Of a DNA stretch of 10,883 nucleotides, positions 1-6,696 are shown one piece after another. Source of the stretch: Anaerolineales bacterium UBA6128 (GTDB lineage Bacteria > Chloroflexota > Anaerolineae > UBA1429); the NCBI GenBank assembly GCA_002423325.1, contig DIVQ01000021.1, positions 1 through 10,883 of the forward strand, read 5' to 3'. The translations under genes were made by a program, and so were the position numbers. Every line of letters starts with the position of its first letter. The first letter of the stretch is position 1. The notes under the pieces are model-generated. The model saw only the letters and a program-made list of their open reading frames with translations, was not told where the DNA came from and made no database searches.

Positions 1-121
1 GATCAGCGACTGGAAGTGGTCCAAGGCGCCGGTCACGGAGCGGCGCTGGGATTTCCTGGCTGATCTCAGTTACCATATTGCCGCGCGTGATGCCCTGCAG
101 GACGCCATCAGCACCCTGTAG
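1..121 (+). CDS. 3' end of an unidentified protein (partial)
   Basis: Only the last 39 residues are in the window, read from base 2 and ending in TAG at 119-121. The visible part is rich in Trp and charged residues (SDWKWS near its start, RRWDFLADLS in the middle) and ends in an amphipathic helix-like stretch (AARDALQDAISTL). I do not recognise the family. The frame is supported by an open reading frame from the window edge and by a strong intrinsic terminator 24 bases after the stop, which is where a gene end is expected. It has no visible link to the genes downstream, from which that terminator separates it. Confidence 0.6.
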   Translation, partial: ISDWKWSKAPVTERRWDFLADLSYHIAARDALQDAISTL

Positions 122-144
122 GCGGTTCTCCGTCGGGGTTGTGT

Positions 145-183
145 AGCCGGGAGGACGGGGCGAATCCTCTCGGCTCTTTTCTT
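145..183 (+). terminator. Intrinsic terminator after the left-edge gene
   Basis: An 11-bp stem (145-155 paired with 165-175, one G-U pair at 150/170) encloses a 9-base loop and is followed by CTTTTCTT. GC-rich stem plus T-run is the textbook rho-independent form. It lies 24 bases after the TAG of the left-edge gene and 25 bases before the next start codon, so it insulates the two. Confidence 0.85.
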
Positions 184-208
184 GCGGAATAAGGGTAGAC
201 GCAACGCT

Positions 209-511
209 ATGGGTTGGTGGCGGCACATAGTCGAGATGCCCGATCGCGAGCGTGCCAGGCTGCTGGCGAACGCCTCGCTGGGACTCATCCTTGTGCTGCT
301 CTATGGCCTCGGAGGGGTCAGCCTGTACTTGCGCTCGCGCTATCTCGCGGTGGAGACCCCACAGGTCGCCGCCACAGCCACGGCTACCATGCCGCAACGG
401 GTGATGGCAGTGGAGGCTACCGCACTCCCGACTCTGACGCTCTACCCCACGCTGACACCCTACGGGTTGAACGGCGCGAGCGCCCAGCCCACGCGGACGC
501 CGTCTCCCTGA
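209..511 (+). CDS. Small single-pass membrane protein with Thr/Pro-rich tail
   Basis: 100 aa, unrecognised. Residues 1-19 are polar and Arg-rich (RH, RERAR). Residues 22-41 form one hydrophobic segment (ASLGLILVLLYGLGGVSLYL). The tail from residue 50 is low-complexity and rich in Ala, Thr and Pro (ATATAT, PTLTLYPTLTP, PTRTPSP). By the positive-inside rule the N-terminus is cytoplasmic and the Thr/Pro tail is outside, as a stalk or cell-surface linker. The ATG at 209 is preferred to the TTG at 182, which lies against the terminator tail and lacks a ribosome binding site; AAGGG at 191-195 is only a modest site, rather far from ATG 209. It sits 94 bases before the three peptidase genes on the same strand and may share their transcript, but nothing in it shows a peptidase-related role. 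It could be a lineage-specific orphan. Confidence 0.6.
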   Translation: MGWWRHIVEMPDRERARLLANASLGLILVLLYGLGGVSLYLRSRYLAVETPQVAATATATMPQRVMAVEATALPTLTLYPTLTPYGLNGASAQPTRTPSP

Positions 512-605
512 GGTGCGTCGGAGCGCTTACGGCAACGCATCGGATGTGATGGCCATGGGCGCGGTGCTCGCCCGGCAACGCCCACACACGCTCGCGAGGT
601 GAAGG

Positions 606-1676
606 ATGGACACTGCACAGCTCCTGCGCGAATTGACGCAGGCCAGCGGCGTATCGGGCTATGAGGATGAGGTGCGCGAGATTGTGCGCCACGCCTTTGA
701 GCCGTACGTCGACAGCATGCGTTCCGACGCGCTGGGCAATCTGATCGCGTACAAAAAGGGGACTCGTACCGATGAGCCCCGGCGCGCGATCATGCTGTCC
801 GCGCACATGGACGAGATCGGTCTGATGGTCAGCGGCCTTGAGGACGGTTTTCTGCGCTTTGTGCGGGTGGGCGGCGTCGATTTTCGCACCATCGTTGGGC
901 AGGAAGTGGTGGTGCATGGTGTGCGTCCGCTGCCGGGTATCGTGGCGAGCCATCCCCCGCACGTGACGCCGCCGGACCAGCGCAGCAAGGCGATCCCACT
1001 GGAAGAGATGTTCATTGACGTTGGCCTGCCCCCGGAAAAGGTTCGGGAGCTGGTGCACGTCGGCGACCTGATCACGCTGCGACGCGATATGATCGAGCTA
1101 CAGGAAGGCTACGCCGCAGGCAAAGCGCTCGACGATCGCGCCGGCGTGGTCGCGTTGGTGCGTTGTATGGAGTTGCTGCAGACGATGCTTCACGAGTGGG
1201 ACGTCTACGCGGTCGCCTCGACGCAGGAAGAGGTCGGGCTGCGCGGGGCCACAGTGGCCGCCTATGGGGTGGCTCCGGACGTGGGAGTGGCCGTGGACGT
1301 TGGTTTTGGGATGCAGCAGGGGCTGAACGAGACCGAGGCGATCAGCATGGACGGGGGTCCGGCGCTGGCCAAAGGTCCCACCTTTCACCCGGTGGTGTTC
1401 GACGGGCTGAAGAGCGTCGCAGAGGCGAACGAGCTCCCCTGCCAGGTTGAGATTCTGGCGAGAGGGGCCGGCACAGATGCCTGGGCGCTGCAGGTCTCAC
1501 GCGAGGGCCTGCCCACGGCGCTGCTGTCGCTGCCGCTGCGCTATATGCACACCACGGTTGAGACGATCTGCCTGCGCGATATCGACCGCACCGGGCGTCT
1601 GCTGGCGCTATTCATTGCCAAGCTCGATGAGGACTTTGCCGGGGAACTCGGGCTGACAGGAGGAAAGACGTGCTAA
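606..1676 (+). CDS. M42 family metallopeptidase, copy 1 (TET/FrvX-type aminopeptidase)
   Basis: 356 aa, normal family length. M42 enzymes are cytoplasmic two-metal (Zn/Co) aminopeptidases, usually self-compartmentalised dodecamers, that trim short peptides or, in the FrvX/CelM branch, have poorly defined substrates. Visible ligands, by analogy with Pyrococcus TET: His67 in SAHMDEIG, bridging Asp176 in KALDDRAG, catalytic Glu208 and ligand Glu209 in TQEEVGLRG, Asp231 in VAVDVGFG, and His315 in RYMHTTVE. The Glu209-Asp231 spacing of 22 is the same in all three copies. Residues about 72-165 are the inserted PDZ-like dimerisation domain. The segment after Asp231 (GGPAL..GP..HP) differs from copies 2 and 3, placing this in another subfamily. 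GAGGTGA at 596-602 precedes the ATG. Its stop codon lies inside copy 2, so translation is probably coupled. Family assignment is firm; substrate is unknown. Confidence 0.93.
   Translation: MDTAQLLRELTQASGVSGYEDEVREIVRHAFEPYVDSMRSDALGNLIAYKKGTRTDEPRRAIMLSAHMDEIGLMVSGLEDGFLRFVRVGGVDFRTIVGQEVVVHGVRPLPGIVASHPPHVTPPDQRSKAIPLEEMFIDVGLPPEKVRELVHVGDLITLRRDMIELQEGYAAGKALDDRAGVVALVRCMELLQTMLHEWDVYAVASTQEEVGLRGATVAAYGVAPDVGVAVDVGFGMQQGLNETEAISMDGGPALAKGPTFHPVVFDGLKSVAEANELPCQVEILARGAGTDAWALQVSREGLPTALLSLPLRYMHTTVETICLRDIDRTGRLLALFIAKLDEDFAGELGLTGGKTC
1658..1672 (+). promoter_or_regulatory. Shine-Dalgarno and GTG start of the second M42 gene
   Basis: A perfect AGGAGG at 1658-1663 lies 6 bases before GTG at 1670-1672. 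This selects the GTG as the start although it overlaps the 3' end of the first gene (stop TAA at 1674-1676). Ribosomes terminating on copy 1 are within a few bases of this start, which favours re-initiation and near-equal subunit output. Confidence 0.85.
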
Positions 1677-2716
1677 TAGAGGACATCTCCCAGGCACGTG
1701 GCGTCTCGGGCAACGAGGGCGCGGTGCGTGCCCTGCTGCTTGAGGCGGTCAAGGAGCGCATCGATGAGCACCGCGTCGACGCGTTGGGCAACCTCATCTG
1801 CTTGCGCAAGGCGCGCCGCCCCGCGGCCGCGGGTGCACCCGCCAAAGTCATGGTAGCGGCGCATATGGATGAGATCGGCCTGATTATCACCGGCATCAAC
1901 CCGGATGGCACGCTGCGGTATGCGCAGGTGGGGGGCATCGACGACCGCATCCTGCTTTCAAAGCAAGTGTTGGTCGGCGAAAACGCCCTGCCGGGCATCA
2001 TTGGCTACCGGCCCATCCACCTGATTCCGCCGGCTGAGCGTGAGCGCGCCGCCGACATGAGCAAGTCGGCGATCGACATCGGGGCCACCAGCAAGGCAGG
2101 TGCTGAGAGGTTGGTGCATCCGGGTGACTATGTGACGTTTGCGTCCAAGTTCGAGTTGCTCGGAGAGGCGCCTGACCAGACCGTCAAGGGCCGTGCCTTT
2201 GACGACCGCGCTGGCTGCGCCGTGTTGTGCGAAATCCTTCAAGATGACTATGCCTTTGATCTGTACGTCGTTTTTACCTGCCAGGAAGAAGTGGGGCTGC
2301 GTGGCGCGATCGCGTCCGCGTTCTCGGTAGCGCCGGACGTGGGTCTGGTGCTCGAGGGCACGATCTGCGACGATCTGCCGCGCAAAAAGGACGTGAGCCC
2401 CGTGACCGAGTTGGGCAAAGGGCCGGTGATCGATTTCATGGACAACAGCATGATCGCGGATCAGCGGCTGGTCAAGCTGCTGGTGCGCGCGGCCCAGGAG
2501 AACGGCATCCCCTATCAGTACAAGCGGATGATCGCCGGCGGGACCGATGCGGGCGCGATCCAGTTGAGTCGGGCGGGGGTGCCTGTGGTCACCATGGCTG
2601 TGCCGGTGCGCTACCTGCACGCGCCCATCTGCTTGATGAATCTGGCGGACTATAACCATACTGTGCAGTTGGCCGTGGCCGGGCTGCACCTACTCGAGGG
2701 AGGGCTGGGATCATGA
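1670..2716 (+). CDS. M42 family metallopeptidase, copy 2
   Basis: 348 aa with a GTG start and a 7-base overlap with copy 1. Expected function is a cytoplasmic dinuclear-metal aminopeptidase. Metal site: His65 (AAHMDEIG), bridging Asp178 (RAFDDRAG), Glu206/Glu207 (CQEEVGLRG), Glu229 (LVLEGT) and His317 (RYLHAP). Copies 1 and 3 have Asp at the position of Glu229; this Glu/Asp alternation at the terminal ligand occurs within the family and is not a defect. GGTDAGAIQLSRAGVP (290-305) is the conserved substrate-side loop. The N-terminus is compact, with the GVSGNE motif beginning at residue 11. The inserted dimerisation domain spans about residues 70-165. Divergence from its neighbours is clear in the DDLPRKKDVSPVTELGKGP stretch after the fourth ligand. 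Its TGA overlaps the next ATG (ATGA). Active-site integrity argues for a working enzyme; the specificity cannot be read. Confidence 0.93.
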   Translation: MLIEDISQARGVSGNEGAVRALLLEAVKERIDEHRVDALGNLICLRKARRPAAAGAPAKVMVAAHMDEIGLIITGINPDGTLRYAQVGGIDDRILLSKQVLVGENALPGIIGYRPIHLIPPAERERAADMSKSAIDIGATSKAGAERLVHPGDYVTFASKFELLGEAPDQTVKGRAFDDRAGCAVLCEILQDDYAFDLYVVFTCQEEVGLRGAIASAFSVAPDVGLVLEGTICDDLPRKKDVSPVTELGKGPVIDFMDNSMIADQRLVKLLVRAAQENGIPYQYKRMIAGGTDAGAIQLSRAGVPVVTMAVPVRYLHAPICLMNLADYNHTVQLAVAGLHLLEGGLGS

Positions 2717-3705
2717 AGGAGCTGATCAAGGCGCTGGTTGAGACGTATGGCCCTGCGGGGCACGAGGAGCAGGTGCGCGCACTGATCACTGAGCGCGTCA
2801 AGGACTATGCCGACGAGATCCGCACCGACGCGCTGGGCAGCCTGATCGTGTTGAAGAAGGGAACGGGCGGCGGCAAGCGCATCATGATCGCGGCGCACAT
2901 GGACGAGATCGGTGTGGTGGTGGCTTTTGTCGACAAGAAGGGATTTGTGCGCTTTGGGCGCCTGGGCGGGCTGTCGCCGCTTACTGTGCTGGGGCGCCGC
3001 GTGCGCTTTGCCAACGGAACGGTCGGGGTCATTGCCTGGGAGAAAGGGCGCTACCCCACGTCCATGCCGACCTGGGAGGAGATCTACCTCGATGTGGGCG
3101 CGACGTCGCCGGAGGACTGTCCGGTGGGCATCGGTGACGCCGCCTGCTTTGATGACAAGTTCGTCGAACAGGGCGACAGGCTGATCTCCAAGGCCATGGA
3201 CAACCGTATGGGGTGCGCAGTTGGCGTGCAGGCGCTGCTCGAGATGGGCGAGTCACCCAACGACGTCTACTTTGTGTTCACGGTGCAGGAAGAAGTCGGC
3301 TTGCGAGGGGCGACCGCGTCGGCCTTTGGCGTCGAACCAGAGGTAGGCATTGCGTTGGATGTGACGCTGACCGGCGATACTCCCGAGGCCTCGCCGATGT
3401 GCGTGTCGCTTGGCAAGGGCACTGCCATCAAGGTGATGGACTCGTCAGTTATCGCGCATCCCGGGGTCAAGAACTGGATGGTCAAGACGGCGGAGCGTAT
3501 CGGGGCGCCGTACCAACTGGAGATCCTGACGGCGGGTGGCACGGACACAGCCGCAATCCAGCGCTCGCGCGCGGGCGTGCCGGCGGGCTGTCTGTCGGTG
3601 CCGACGCGCTACGTGCACACGCCATCAGAGATGGTGCACTATGGCGACGTGCGGGCCACCGTCGACGTACTGGCCGAGTTGCTGCGCAAGCCAGTCGAGC
3701 TCTAG
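2713..3705 (+). CDS. M42 family metallopeptidase, copy 3
   Basis: 330 aa, the shortest of the three but a normal size. The metal and catalytic set is complete: His62 (AAHMDEIG), bridging Asp163 (KAMDNRMG), Glu193/Glu194 (VQEEVGLRG), Asp216 (IALDVTLTGDTP) and His302 (RYVHTP). The GGTDTAAIQRSRAGVP loop is at 275-290. The LDVTLTGDTPEAS stretch and the HPGVKNWM region are typical of classical PepA/TET-like members, so this is the copy closest to a conventional aminopeptidase. It overlaps copy 2 by 4 bases (ATGA at 2713-2716), with a GAGGGAGG site at 2696-2703 serving its ATG. It is the last gene of the cassette: the stop is 34 bases before a perfect terminator hairpin. Residue-level differences between the copies are spread throughout, so this is an old duplication rather than a recent one. 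Confidence 0.93.
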   Translation: MKELIKALVETYGPAGHEEQVRALITERVKDYADEIRTDALGSLIVLKKGTGGGKRIMIAAHMDEIGVVVAFVDKKGFVRFGRLGGLSPLTVLGRRVRFANGTVGVIAWEKGRYPTSMPTWEEIYLDVGATSPEDCPVGIGDAACFDDKFVEQGDRLISKAMDNRMGCAVGVQALLEMGESPNDVYFVFTVQEEVGLRGATASAFGVEPEVGIALDVTLTGDTPEASPMCVSLGKGTAIKVMDSSVIAHPGVKNWMVKTAERIGAPYQLEILTAGGTDTAAIQRSRAGVPAGCLSVPTRYVHTPSEMVHYGDVRATVDVLAELLRKPVEL

Positions 3706-3739
3706 TCGGGGCGGGCTGCGTCCCTGGTCAGCCTCTGAA

Positions 3740-3771
3740 AAGGCCTGGCGCTTATCAAGCGCCAGGCCTTT
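3740..3771. terminator. Bidirectional intrinsic terminator between convergent genes
   Basis: A perfect 14-bp stem (3740-3753 with 3757-3770) closes a 3-base loop. Read rightward it ends in TTT, read leftward in TTTT. It lies between the stop of the third M42 gene (3705) and the convergent stop of the DUF4332 gene (3787), so a single element can end both transcripts. The T-runs are short, but the stem is exceptionally stable. Confidence 0.88.
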
Positions 3772-3786
3772 GTGCTATCGTTGGTC

Positions 3787-4191
3787 CTAGTAGGTAACGA
3801 TGCGAGACAGTGCCTTGGCCTGTGCCACCCAATCCTGGACGGCGTTGAAGCCGGGCAACTGTCGAACGAGCTTTTTCTCTTTGTTCACCAGTACGAGTTG
3901 CTGATGCAGGTTGGCGGCATTGCGCTGTGCCAATTCGGGCACCGTGTCAACGCCGGCGGCCTCCAGCAGGTCCGAGTACTCTTCGGCCACGCCCTTGATG
4001 CGGAACAGGTCGGCGCGGTTAATCCACTCGAGCAGCAGGTTGCCGCTGATGCCAGACTTTTCCTCAAGTTCCTTGCGCGCTTTGGGCGTCTTGCCCGCTT
4101 CCAACAGCGCTTCCGTGGTCTGGATGCCCAGGGCTGCAAGCTTTTCGGCGTAGACTGGTCCAATTCCCTCGATGTCGATGATCTTGCTCAT
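3787..4191 (-). CDS. DUF4332 helix-hairpin-helix protein
   Basis: 134 aa. The pattern matches the DUF4332 family: two helix-hairpin-helix-like units, the first at about 5-22 (DIEGIGPVYAEKLAALGI) and the second at about 62-81 (LFRIKGVAEEYSDLLEAAGV), each followed by a short helical stretch, then a NLHQQL...WVAQAKAL C-terminus. Such hairpins usually contact the nucleic-acid backbone non-specifically or mediate protein contacts; the physiological role is unknown. It has no signal peptide or membrane segment, so it is cytoplasmic. The start at 4191 is chosen over the upstream in-frame ATG because GGAGGG lies just before it and the extra 17 residues are not family-like. It has its own promoter (4242-4270) and shares the terminator at 3740-3771. 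Family call is confident, function is not. Confidence 0.85.
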   Translation of the reverse strand: MSKIIDIEGIGPVYAEKLAALGIQTTEALLEAGKTPKARKELEEKSGISGNLLLEWINRADLFRIKGVAEEYSDLLEAAGVDTVPELAQRNAANLHQQLVLVNKEKKLVRQLPGFNAVQDWVAQAKALSRIVTY

Positions 4192-4241
4192 GTTCCCTCC
4201 GCTTCGAAGTTGACTCGTATCAACGCGCACATCCATGTGCA

Positions 4242-4270
4242 CGTATACCCAACAGCTAGCGTCCTGTCAA
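4242..4270 (-). promoter_or_regulatory. Sigma-70-type promoter of the DUF4332 gene
   Basis: On the minus strand, TTGACA (4265-4270) is separated by exactly 17 bases from TATACG (4242-4247). The predicted transcription start gives a leader of about 40 bases before the ATG at 4191. The -35 is a perfect consensus and lies just past the stop codon of the upstream reductase gene, so the DUF4332 gene can be expressed on its own. Confidence 0.7.
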
Positions 4271-4298
4271 GCGCATTGTGGCAAGCAGATGCCATTGG

Positions 4299-5462
4299 CT
4301 ATGGGCGCCCGGTCGAGCAGGAATAGCTCTGCCCCTCTCCCAGCACAGCGTGCACGCGCGGCATCTCTTCGCTTATCAGGATGTGCTGCGGGCACTTGTC
4401 CTCGCACTCACGGCAGCCGATGCAGGCGCTGGCGCGCTGATCCTCGGGCATGCGCGCATAGCGCTCGCGCATGTTGCTGAGCGTGTTGTACATCACGCCC
4501 TGGTTCAGCAGACCAAAGTTCCGGGGGATCTCCACGCCGTTGGGGCAAGGCATGCAGTACTGGCATCCGGTGCACGGGATCGGGCAGAGGTCGCGATAGG
4601 TCGCGCGCACGCGCTCGACCAGCGCCAGGTCCTCCGCGGTGAGCGTTCCGGGACCCGAATGCGAGGCGGAGGCCAGGTTTTCGACCACATGCTGCATGGT
4701 GCTCATGCCGCTCAGAACTACTCCGACCTCAGAGTGATTCCAGACCCACTGCAGGCCCCAGTCGGGGGCGCTGCGGGGCGTGGGGGACTCATCCCAGAGC
4801 GCCTGCACGGGGGCGGGCGGGTTCACCAGCTTGCCTCCGAGCAGAGGCTCCATGACGACAACGCCCAGGCCGCGCGCCGCGGCGTACTCGAGACCGCGTG
4901 TCCCGGGGTTCTCATCTACGTCCATATAGTTGTACTGGATCTGGCAGAACGACCACAAGTCGGAGGCGTCCACGATTTCTTTGAACACCGCCCACGTATC
5001 GTGGAACGAAAAGCCGAGGTAGCGGATGCGGCCATCACGCAGCGCGCCCTCCGCCCAACCCAGCACACCCAGCTCGAACAGCTTGGTCCAGGCAGCGCGA
5101 TCGAGGCTGTGCAGAAGGTATGCGTCGATGTGGTCCGTCTGGAGGCGCTCGAGTTGCTCGTTCAGGATACGGTCCATGTCGGCATAGGTCTGCACGTTCC
5201 AGTGCGGCAGTTTGGTGGCCAGCAGAACGCGCTCGCGATAGCCGTCGCGCAGTGCGCGTCCGACAAGGCGCTCGCTGTTGCCCCCGTGATAGCCGTAAGC
5301 GGTGTCCACATAGTTCACGCCCTGGTCAATGGCATGGCGCAGCATTTGGGTGGCCAGCGGCTCGTCAATGTTGGCATTCTCGCCGGTCGTGGGCAGGCGC
5401 ATGCAACCAAAGCCGAGCGCCGACACACGAGCGGACACTGCACCCAGAGAACGATATTGCAC
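4299..5462 (-). CDS. Aldo/keto reductase with C-terminal Fe-S cysteine clusters (COG1453-like)
   Basis: 387 aa. An NAD(P)H-linked aldo/keto reductase barrel (about 1-285) is fused to a ferredoxin-like tail. The catalytic tetrad is present: Asp53 (YVDTAYGY), Tyr58, Lys84 (ATKLPH) and His118 (LLHSLD). The tail carries two cysteine groups: Cys293, 297, 300, 303 and 306 (CTGCQYCMPCP), and Cys347, 350, 353 and 357 (CIGCRECEDKCP), able to hold one or two [4Fe-4S] clusters. It could therefore pass electrons between the nicotinamide site and a one-electron partner. Substrate is unknown. The GTG at 5460-5462 is taken as the start: AAAGGAG lies 7 bases upstream, and MQYRSLG is where homologues begin. 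An in-frame extension to 5738 runs into the divergent gene and is not protein-like. It is divergent from the UroD-like gene, with a promoter at 5491-5519. Confidence 0.9.
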   Translation of the reverse strand: MQYRSLGAVSARVSALGFGCMRLPTTGENANIDEPLATQMLRHAIDQGVNYVDTAYGYHGGNSERLVGRALRDGYRERVLLATKLPHWNVQTYADMDRILNEQLERLQTDHIDAYLLHSLDRAAWTKLFELGVLGWAEGALRDGRIRYLGFSFHDTWAVFKEIVDASDLWSFCQIQYNYMDVDENPGTRGLEYAAARGLGVVVMEPLLGGKLVNPPAPVQALWDESPTPRSAPDWGLQWVWNHSEVGVVLSGMSTMQHVVENLASASHSGPGTLTAEDLALVERVRATYRDLCPIPCTGCQYCMPCPNGVEIPRNFGLLNQGVMYNTLSNMRERYARMPEDQRASACIGCRECEDKCPQHILISEEMPRVHAVLGEGQSYSCSTGRP

Positions 5463-5469
5463 AGACTCA

Positions 5470-5476
5470 CTCCTTT
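5470..5476 (-). promoter_or_regulatory. Shine-Dalgarno that fixes the GTG start of the Fe-S reductase
   Basis: AAAGGAG on the minus strand, 7 bases before GTG at 5460-5462. No ATG lies nearby in this frame; the next upstream candidates are far away and inside the divergent gene. Confidence 0.75.
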
Positions 5477-5490
5477 GCTGTTGTCTCCAG

Positions 5491-5519
5491 AGTATACCAC
5501 GGCAGGATGCGGGGCGCAA
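5491..5519 (-). promoter_or_regulatory. Extended -10 promoter of the Fe-S reductase
   Basis: Minus strand: TTGCGC (5514-5519), 17-base spacer, TATACT (5491-5496). The -10 is preceded by TGG, an extended -10 (TGn). The predicted leader is short, about 20-25 bases, and holds the Shine-Dalgarno site. The weak -35 is compensated by the extended -10. Confidence 0.65.
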
Positions 5520-5551
5520 CCCGGCAGAGACTGATCGCAGGCGCAGGGCGG

Positions 5552-5578
5552 TTGACGCGACCGTCGTCTGTGTGTAAT
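5552..5578 (+). promoter_or_regulatory. Candidate promoter of the UroD-like gene
   Basis: TTGACG (5552-5557) is followed after 15 bases by TGTAAT (5573-5578), five of six matches to the -10 consensus. The spacer is shorter than ideal; an alternative is TAATCT at a 17-base spacing. It is the best candidate in the 139-base divergent gap. Confidence 0.42.
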
Positions 5579-5601
5579 CTGCAGTCCCGGAGGTAGAGTG
5601 T

Positions 5602-6696
5602 ATGCAACTGCGCGAGCGCTTTGTCCGCACGCTGACGGGGCAGGAGGTCGATCGCGTCCCGTTCATCAAGGTGTTCGGGGGCGACAACGCCATCGTACCG
5701 CACTGGGAGATCGAGGAGCCCGGCGTGGGCACCAACATCGACCGCTGGTTGCAGTTCGAGGGACCCTATCGCGGTTGGCAACAGCCGGGCGTCAACATGG
5801 AGCTGTCGCGCGTAGGGCCGTCGACCGTCGTCGAGGACACCCCCCAGCGCCGCATCGAGCGGCGTGGAGATGGGTCGCTGCATGTGCACCAGAAGAATGC
5901 TGACTATTACCGGCAGATCCTGGAATGGGCGGTGCGCGATCGCAACGACTGGGACCGCGTCAAAGAGCGGCACCTGCGGGCCGATGATCCGGAGCGGTTT
6001 CCGGCGGACTGGCAGACGCGTGTCGAAGCGTTCCGGCAGCGCGACTATCCCCTGCAACTGACGCATCGCGGCGTGTACGGCTTTGCCCGCAACTTGATGG
6101 GCGACGAGGCGCTGGCGTACGCCTTCTACGACGATCCGGCGCTTGTGCACGACATCATGACGACCTACGCCGATATGGCGATGGCCATCTGGTCGCGCAT
6201 GCTGGCGCAGGTGGACTTTGACTTGATCGAGTGCTGGGAGGATATGGCCTTTACCAGCGGCGCGCTGGTCTCGCCGGCCACCTTTCGCGAGTTCCTGGCC
6301 CCGCAGTACCGCCGGCTACGTGCGTTTGCGGATGCGCATCGCATCCCGATCATCCTGGTGGACTCGGACGGCTACATCGAGCCGCTGACAGCCCTGATGC
6401 TGGAGTGTGGCGTGACGACGCTGTACCCCTACGAGGTGCAGTCGGGCAACGACGCGGCACGCATGCTCGACAGGCACCCGGCGCTGGGCATCATCGGGGG
6501 GCTGGACAAGCGCGTGATGGCGCAGAACGAGGCGGCCATCGACGCCGAGGTTGAACGTGCGCGTGGGCTGATTCGCAAGGGGCGCTTCATCCCGGGGCCC
6601 GACCACTTTGTGCTCTCGGACGTGACCTATGCGCATTACCGCTACTTTATGCAGCGGCTGCGCGAGGTCGTGATGACCACCAGGCCGGGTCAGTGA
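5602..6696 (+). CDS. Uroporphyrinogen decarboxylase-like (UROD/MtaA superfamily) protein
   Basis: 364 aa, UROD (PF01208) fold. The superfamily includes HemE, corrinoid/CoM methyltransferases (MtaA, CmuA) and many uncharacterised members. Typical features seen are the N-terminal RERFVRTLTGQEVDRVPF, the central WEDMAFTSGALVSPATFREFLAP (about 212-234), LVDSDGYIEPLTALMLECGV (252-271) and the C-terminal IIGGLDKRV...GPDHFVLSDV (297-341). It lacks the N-terminal RQAGRY-type motif of true HemE, so I do not call haem synthesis. It also lacks an obvious His-X-Cys zinc motif of MtaA, so methyltransferase activity is unproven. No signal peptide. GGAGGT at 5589-5594 sets the ATG. It is divergent from the Fe-S reductase, which may reflect joint control. 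The family is secure at superfamily level; the reaction is unknown. Confidence 0.82.
   Translation: MQLRERFVRTLTGQEVDRVPFIKVFGGDNAIVPHWEIEEPGVGTNIDRWLQFEGPYRGWQQPGVNMELSRVGPSTVVEDTPQRRIERRGDGSLHVHQKNADYYRQILEWAVRDRNDWDRVKERHLRADDPERFPADWQTRVEAFRQRDYPLQLTHRGVYGFARNLMGDEALAYAFYDDPALVHDIMTTYADMAMAIWSRMLAQVDFDLIECWEDMAFTSGALVSPATFREFLAPQYRRLRAFADAHRIPIILVDSDGYIEPLTALMLECGVTTLYPYEVQSGNDAARMLDRHPALGIIGGLDKRVMAQNEAAIDAEVERARGLIRKGRFIPGPDHFVLSDVTYAHYRYFMQRLREVVMTTRPGQ

Noticed and set aside
1958..2689. Long minus-strand open frame opposite the second M42 gene
   Set aside because: Composition is His/Arg/Gln-rich with no motif; it is a shadow of the M42 coding strand, as are those at 7532-8368, 8390-9268 and 5467-6150.
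4278..5534. Long plus-strand open frame (418 codons) opposite the Fe-S reductase
   Set aside because: It mirrors the high-GC codon pattern of the reductase, has His/Ala/Arg-rich composition and no recognisable motif, while the opposite strand has intact catalytic and cysteine motifs.
5463..5738. N-terminal extension of the Fe-S reductase frame to an upstream ATG
   Set aside because: It overlaps the divergent UroD-like gene, is low-complexity Ser/Thr/Arg sequence and contains the promoter; GTG 5462 has an ideal ribosome site and the family's usual N-terminus.
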